Assembly: GCA_035527835.1 (NCBI GenBank)
Contig: DATKZS010000036.1
Span: forward strand, 1-10,187
Direction of reading: 5' to 3'
Length of the DNA: 10,187 nt
DNA from: DATKZS01 sp035527835 [NCBI: bacterium]
GTDB taxonomy: Bacteria > RBG-13-61-14
Part shown: piece by piece, positions 6,656 to 10,187 of the stretch
How positions within the stretch are numbered: position 1 is the first letter of the stretch
Layout of the letters: every line of letters begins with the position of its first letter
Notes under the pieces: model-generated
Database searches by the model: none
What the model saw: the letters and a program-made list of their open reading frames with translations, nothing else
What the model was told of the DNA's origin: nothing
Made by a program: the position numbers and the translations under genes

Positions 6656-8565
6656 TTATAACTCCTCTGCGCCAAATGAACGTTCTCGAACGCGAGCGGC
6701 TCCTTGTGCAGCTCCGGCGCTTTTCCTTGGCCCTTGTACTCCCAGGCCGCGACGTGCGAGAAGTTCGCGTCGTCGCGCCTGGCCTCGCCTTCCTCCGTAT
6801 GATAGGCCTCGTTGAAATGGCACCCGCACGACTCCTGCCTGGCCAGGGCGTCCTCGATCATCAGCTCGCCGAACTCGAGGAAGTCCGCCACCCGGCCCGC
6901 CCGCTCCAGCGTCTGGTTGAACTCGCCCGCCGTGCCGGTCACCGTCACGTTCTTCCAGAACTCATCCCGGAGCGCCGGGATCAGCTCCTTGGCCTTCTTG
7001 AACCCATCGTTGTTGCGGCCCATGCCGCAGTACTCCCACATGATGTGCCCGAGCTCGCGGTGCACGTCGTCCACCGTGCGCTTGCCCTTGATGGAGAGCA
7101 GCCGGCTCACGCGCTCTCCCGCCTCCTTCTCCGTGTCCTTGAAGGCCGCGTGGTCGTCGCTGATCTGCGGGATGCTGGTGCCCGCGAGGTACCCGCCGAT
7201 GGTATAGGGCAGCACGAAGTAGCCGTCGGCCAGGCCCTGCATCAGGGCCGACGCGCCCAGGCGGTTGGCGCCGTGGTCCGAGAAGTTGGCCTCCCCGATC
7301 ACGAACAGGCCGGGCACCGTGCTCATCAGGTTGTAGTCCACCCACAGCCCGCCCATGGCGTAATGCGGCGCCGGGTAGATCATCATCGGCGTCTGGTACG
7401 GGTCCTCCCCCGTGATCTTCTCGTACATCTCGAACAGGTTCCCGTACTTCTTCTCGATGCTGGCCTTGCCGTCCAGCTTAATGGCGTCGGCGAAGTCGAG
7501 GTACACGGCCTTGCCGGTCGCGCCCACGCCCTTGCCCGCGTCGCACTCGGCCTTGGCGGCGCGTGACGCCACGTCGCGCGGCACCAGGTTGCCGAACGCC
7601 GGATACCTGCGCTCCAGGAAGTAGTCGCGCTCGGCCTCCGGGATGTCGCGCGGCTTGCGCTTGTCGCCGCCGCTCTTCGGCACCCAGACGCGGCCGTCGT
7701 TTCTGAGGCTCTCGCTCATGAGCGTGAGCTTGGACTGATAGTCGCCGTGCACGGGGATGCAGGTCGGGTGGATCTGGGTGAAGCAGGGGTTGGCCATGAA
7801 GGCGCCGCGCTTGTAGGCGCGCCAGATGGCGGTGACGTTGCAGGCCATGGCGTTGGTGGAGAGGAAGAAGACGTTGGTGTAGCCGCCGGTGGCGAGCACC
7901 ACCGCGTGCGCGGCGTGGCGCTCGATCCTGCCGGTTACGAGGTCGCGGGTGACGATGCCGCGGGCCTGTCCGCCGGCCACCACCAGGTCCAGCATCTCGC
8001 GGCGGGGGAAGATCTTGACCTTGCCGCCCGCGATCTCCTTGCTGAGCGCGCCATAGGCCCCGAGCAAGAGCTGCTGGCCCGTCTGGCCCCGCGCGTATAA
8101 CGAGCGCGACACCTGCGCGCCGCCGAACGAGCGCGTGGTGAGCATGCCCCCGTACTCGCGCGCGAACGGCACCCCCTGCGCCACGCATTGGTCAATGATG
8201 TTGTTCGAGAGCTGCGCCAGCCGGTAAACGTTCGCCTCCCGCGCCCGGAAGTCGCCGCCCTTCACCGTGTCGTAAAACAGCCGCCATACGCTGTCGCCGT
8301 CGTTCGGATAGTTCTTGGCCGCGTTGATCCCGCCCTGCGCCGCGATGGAGTGCGCCCGCCGCGGGCTGTCCTGGATGCAGAACGACTTCACGAAGTAGCC
8401 AAGCTCCGAAAGCGACGCCGCCGCCGACGCCCCCGCCAGGCCCGTGCCCACCACGATGATCTCGAACTTCCGCTTGTTCGCTGGATTTACGAGCTTCAAA
8501 TCAAATTTATGGTTGTCCCATTTCTCATTGATCGGTCCGCCGGGGACTTTTGCGTCAAGGACCAT
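6652..8565 (-). CDS. sdhA: Succinate dehydrogenase/fumarate reductase flavoprotein subunit
   Basis: This catalytic FAD subunit interconverts succinate and fumarate. It has 637 residues. The dinucleotide-binding motif [17 protein letters not shown] lies at 36-52. The covalent-FAD histidine is H72 in [11 protein letters not shown]; the usual Ser/Thr before it is Ala here. Active-site residues are present: H266 in HPTCIP, R330 in PRDVASRA, H401 in HYAMGG and R435 in [10 protein letters not shown]. The long N-terminus before the FAD motif and the phrase [10 protein letters not shown] place it with B-type enzymes of the Geobacter/Bacteroides kind rather than the E. coli type. A strong ribosome site (GGGAGGT) stands upstream of the ATG, and only 11 bases separate it from sdhC. 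In Geobacter sulfurreducens a similar enzyme, FrdCAB, works in both directions, so the name frdA would be equally fair. Confidence 0.95.
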   Translation of the reverse strand: MVLDAKVPGGPINEKWDNHKFDLKLVNPANKRKFEIIVVGTGLAGASAAASLSELGYFVKSFCIQDSPRRAHSIAAQGGINAAKNYPNDGDSVWRLFYDTVKGGDFRAREANVYRLAQLSNNIIDQCVAQGVPFAREYGGMLTTRSFGGAQVSRSLYARGQTGQQLLLGAYGALSKEIAGGKVKIFPRREMLDLVVAGGQARGIVTRDLVTGRIERHAAHAVVLATGGYTNVFFLSTNAMACNVTAIWRAYKRGAFMANPCFTQIHPTCIPVHGDYQSKLTLMSESLRNDGRVWVPKSGGDKRKPRDIPEAERDYFLERRYPAFGNLVPRDVASRAAKAECDAGKGVGATGKAVYLDFADAIKLDGKASIEKKYGNLFEMYEKITGEDPYQTPMMIYPAPHYAMGGLWVDYNLMSTVPGLFVIGEANFSDHGANRLGASALMQGLADGYFVLPYTIGGYLAGTSIPQISDDHAAFKDTEKEAGERVSRLLSIKGKRTVDDVHRELGHIMWEYCGMGRNNDGFKKAKELIPALRDEFWKNVTVTGTAGEFNQTLERAGRVADFLEFGELMIEDALARQESCGCHFNEAYHTEEGEARRDDANFSHVAAWEYKGQGKAPELHKEPLAFENVHLAQRSYK

Positions 8566-8576
8566 CTGATACCTCC

Positions 8577-9218
8577 CTAGCCCGTGATTAAAACAAAGAT
8601 CGGAAGCGAGCCGAAGCCGGCCGCCACGACGATGGCGAAGATGACGGCCAGCTTTTCGATCGTCGGCATGTATTGGGGGTGGTTGGCGCCCACGGTCTGG
8701 AAGGCGCTCCAGAAGCCGTGGCGGACGTGGAAGCCGAGCACGACCATGATGACGACGTAGAAGCCGGAATAGACCGGGTTCCCGAAGATGCGCGCCGCGA
8801 TCTCAGAGAGGCCCATGGCGCTGAGGTCAGCGAAGCGGAAGTTGAGGAGGTGGATGACGATAAAGGTGAGGATCAGGAGCCCGGAGTAGGGCATGGTGCG
8901 AGAGCTCAGCGTCTTGCCGCCGGCGGACGCGCTCACGGCGTAGCGCTGCGGCCGGGCCGTGAAGTTCTTGTAGAACAGCCACAGCCCCATGCCCACGTGC
9001 ACGCAGGCCAGGAAAACGAGGCCCAGCTCCATCACCAGGATCAGCGGCCCGAGCGACTTGAGCTTGTCCGCGTAAGCGTCCAGCATCCTGGGCCCTCCGA
9101 AGATGGACAAATTCCCGGCCAGGTGCACGGTGATGAAGCCCAGGAAGCAAAAGCCGGTAAGAGCCATCAACTGTTTCTTGCCGATGGATGAGCAAAGGAA
9201 GTCAACGATCCATCTCAT
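8577..9218 (-). CDS. sdhC: Succinate dehydrogenase/fumarate reductase cytochrome b membrane anchor (B-type)
   Basis: This is the single membrane anchor of a B-type complex, binding two b haems and the quinone site. It has 213 residues with about five hydrophobic helices: near 16-38, 58-84, 110-127, 148-166 and 187-211. Candidate haem histidines are H32 (VHLAGN), H74 (CVHVGMG), H123 (VIHLLNF) and H164/H167 (GFHVRHGFW), matching the four-histidine pattern of diheme anchors such as Bacillus subtilis SdhC and Wolinella FrdC. This type has no separate SdhD, so its absence is expected. Diheme anchors usually work with low-potential menaquinone. The ATG has a strong ribosome site (AAGGAGGGG, 3 bases before the ATG). 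It is the first gene of sdhCAB. Its leader carries a promoter, an operator-like palindrome and a long inverted repeat. Confidence 0.92.
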   Translation of the reverse strand: MRWIVDFLCSSIGKKQLMALTGFCFLGFITVHLAGNLSIFGGPRMLDAYADKLKSLGPLILVMELGLVFLACVHVGMGLWLFYKNFTARPQRYAVSASAGGKTLSSRTMPYSGLLILTFIVIHLLNFRFADLSAMGLSEIAARIFGNPVYSGFYVVIMVVLGFHVRHGFWSAFQTVGANHPQYMPTIEKLAVIFAIVVAAGFGSLPIFVLITG

Positions 9219-9242
9219 CTTCCCCTCCTTGAAAAGAGCAGC

Positions 9243-9319
9243 GAGAATCGAGGAGCGAGGATCGGGGGAGGATCAAGCGGCAGAGGGTCAATCCATTCCG
9301 CCCTCGCTCCTCGCTTCTC
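9243..9319 (-). promoter_or_regulatory. Long inverted repeat in the sdhC leader
   Basis: Two 18-base arms, 9243-9260 and 9302-9319, are reverse complements with one mismatch (T9248). They are separated by 41 bases. In the sdh transcript they would form a strong, purine/pyrimidine-biased stem. It ends about 13 bases before the sdhC ribosome site and is followed a few bases later by a short U-run (9232-9235). It could act as an attenuator or an mRNA stabiliser, or be a dispersed repeat that landed in the leader. Only the pairing is seen directly. Confidence 0.5.
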
Positions 9320-9332
9320 TATCCTCTTTGCT

Positions 9333-9350
9333 GAATAACGAATGTTATTC
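9333..9350 (-). promoter_or_regulatory. Operator-like palindrome over the sdh -10 box
   Basis: On the minus strand the sequence GAATAACATTCGTTATTC has perfect 7-base arms around a 4-base centre. Its first bases overlap the predicted -10 box (9352-9347), and it extends across the likely transcription start. This position suits a repressor site. I do not match it to a known regulator. Confidence 0.45.
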
Positions 9351-9374
9351 TACAACCTTTGCGAACAACGTCAA
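9347..9374 (-). promoter_or_regulatory. Predicted sigma70 promoter for sdhCAB
   Basis: Reading the minus strand, TTGACG (9374-9369) and TAGAAT (9352-9347) are each one base away from consensus and lie 16 bases apart. Transcription would start near 9340, giving a leader of about 120 bases before the sdhC ATG. The -35 box lies just beyond the stop codon of the DUF3786 gene, so sdhCAB probably has its own promoter even though that gene is upstream on the same strand. Confidence 0.6.
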
Positions 9375-9381
9375 GCGCCGC

Positions 9382-10014
9382 TCACCGGGTCCTGGCCAGC
9401 TTGAGGCAGATCATCTGGCAAAGCACCGTGATGTCCTCGGCGGGAAGGCGGAGGGGGAGGGTGGAGTCGAAGAAGATGCGGACGTCGGCGGGGAACTCGT
9501 CGTCGGGGTTGTAGAGCACGAACAGGTACTTGACATGGGGCAGCGCCCTGATCTTGAAGGCCATGTCGCCGTGGCCGGAGACGGTATCGGCACCGAGCTT
9601 CGTGGCGGCGGCGGCGAGGTCGGAGAGGCGGCTACCGAACGCGGAGACGAGGATGCCGGAGGTCCGGCGGACGAACACGTCGTAATAGGGCGCTCCGTCC
9701 GGGACCTGCTTATAGGAGATGAGCTCGCCGGAGTCGGGCGAGCCGTCGGCGGCGATCAGGTAATGGAGAATGACGATCTTCTCCCACACCTCGGGCCCGG
9801 GCCCGCCGTCCCGTGGGGAAACCTCCAGCGTCTCCCGGTCCACAAAAAATTCCCGGCCGATGAACCGGATCAGCGCGCCGCCATCCTTCACCGCCACCCC
9901 GGCCTTTTCGCACTGCGCCCCGAAGTCCATGCCCCCGAGCTTCTCGCGGGCCATTCGCAGGGAGGTCTTGTAGTTGGTTTGCCTGGGCGGGTTGTATTTG
10001 CTTTCCGAAGACAC
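9382..10014 (-). CDS. DUF3786 domain-containing protein
   Basis: This 210-residue soluble protein of unknown function has no signal peptide or membrane helix. It matches what I know of DUF3786: an N-terminal helix (YKTSLRMAREKLGGMDF), then GREFFVDRETLEV, WEKIVILHYLIAADG, a GELISYKQVPDGAPYYDVF segment, ADTVSGHGDMAFKIRALPHV, and a C-terminal FDSTLPLRLPAEDI. The family is common in anaerobes, and I recall members near corrinoid or one-carbon genes; no such genes are visible here. The start is GTG at 10014, because an in-frame TAA lies three codons upstream. No clear ribosome site precedes it, so start efficiency may be low. An alternative ATG at residue 21 would cut into the first helix and is less likely. 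It lies upstream of sdhC on the same strand and is divergent from the gene at 10099. Confidence 0.75.
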   Translation of the reverse strand: MSSESKYNPPRQTNYKTSLRMAREKLGGMDFGAQCEKAGVAVKDGGALIRFIGREFFVDRETLEVSPRDGGPGPEVWEKIVILHYLIAADGSPDSGELISYKQVPDGAPYYDVFVRRTSGILVSAFGSRLSDLAAAATKLGADTVSGHGDMAFKIRALPHVKYLFVLYNPDDEFPADVRIFFDSTLPLRLPAEDITVLCQMICLKLARTR

Positions 10015-10098
10015 GACAGTTTACAATTAGAGCATAAACGAGCAAAATATTTCAAACGCGGCTGAGAAAACCTTGCGCCAAACAGAGGAGATGGTGGA
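10015..10098. promoter_or_regulatory. Divergent intergenic region, AT-rich
   Basis: This short AT-rich gap separates the DUF3786 gene (minus) from a divergent gene (plus). It probably holds promoters for both. A weak plus-strand candidate is TTTACA (10020-10025) with CAAAAT 17 bases later (10043-10048). Minus-strand matches are poorer. Neither is convincing by itself. Confidence 0.3.
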
Positions 10099-10187
10099 AT
10101 GGCTGCTCTCGATGCTGAAATAGAGCGCCGTGCCATGGCCGCGGTGAAATCGCTGGCGAGCCAGGGGCAGTTGCGGGCCGTTTACAT
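10099..10187 (+). CDS. Start of an unidentified gene, cut by window end
   Basis: An ATG at 10099 follows the ribosome site GAGGAG (10085-10090) by 8 bases and opens a frame that runs to the window edge. The 29 complete codons begin MAALDAEIERRAMAAVKSLA. The segment is helical and alanine-rich, with codon use like the neighbouring GC-rich genes. Too little is present to name the product. The earlier ATG at 10091 is in a different frame and meets TAG after ten codons. Confidence 0.55.
   Translation, partial: MAALDAEIERRAMAAVKSLASQGQLRAVY

Noticed and set aside
6676-7566. A 296-codon plus-strand frame opposite sdhA
   Set aside because: It is antisense to conserved sdhA motifs and low in complexity (Arg, Val, Leu, His); it is a shadow of biased codon use.
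8577-9218. Missing sdhD as a possible gene loss
   Set aside because: The anchor is the five-helix diheme type, which works as a single subunit, so no sdhD is expected.
9103-10065. A 320-codon open frame on the plus strand across the sdhC start, the sdh leader and the DUF3786 gene
   Set aside because: It is antisense to two supported genes and crosses the promoter and leader; its composition is that of a shadow frame.

Overview
The window is a piece of a GC-rich chromosome from a Gram-negative bacterium. A periplasmic adaptor and an inner-membrane RND pump imply an outer membrane. The succinate dehydrogenase/fumarate reductase is the diheme, single-anchor (B-type, C-A-B order) form used with menaquinone. 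A DUF3786 protein, a family I associate with anaerobes, sits next to it. Together these suggest an anaerobic or facultative lineage such as Desulfobacterota (Geobacter-like) or a neighbouring phylum. This assignment is inference from gene content only.

Layout. (1) 1-4307, plus strand: the 3' part of a CusB-type adaptor overlaps by one base with a complete CusA-type Cu(I)/Ag(I) efflux pump. (2) 4308-4544: a gene-free strip between convergent genes, holding a likely terminator and a run of hairpins that share TTTA/TTAA loops. (3) 4545-5889, minus strand: an AT-richer cassette of three small, tightly packed genes. In transcription order these are a 54-residue antitoxin-like protein starting at TTG, a HARE-HTH plus PD-(D/E)XK nuclease-like protein, and an orphan VapB-like ribbon-helix-helix antitoxin. 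(4) 5891-9218, minus strand: sdhC-sdhA-sdhB, with a 4-base overlap between A and B. (5) 9219-9381: the sdh control region, with a predicted sigma70 promoter, a palindrome over the -10 box and a long inverted repeat in the leader. (6) 9382-10014, minus strand: a DUF3786 protein. (7) 10099-10187, plus strand: the first codons of a divergent gene cut by the window edge.

How the parts work together. CusBA would export monovalent copper or silver out through an outer-membrane channel encoded outside the window. SdhCAB would link succinate/fumarate interconversion to the quinone pool. The cassette lies directly downstream of sdhB on the same strand. I see no terminator between them, and only one base separates the sdhB stop from the first cassette start, so it is probably read from the sdh promoter. 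Its make-up (small partner-like protein, HTH-nuclease, antitoxin-like DNA binder) and its base composition suggest an acquired toxin-antitoxin-like or defence-like module. This is the least explained and most interesting part of the window.
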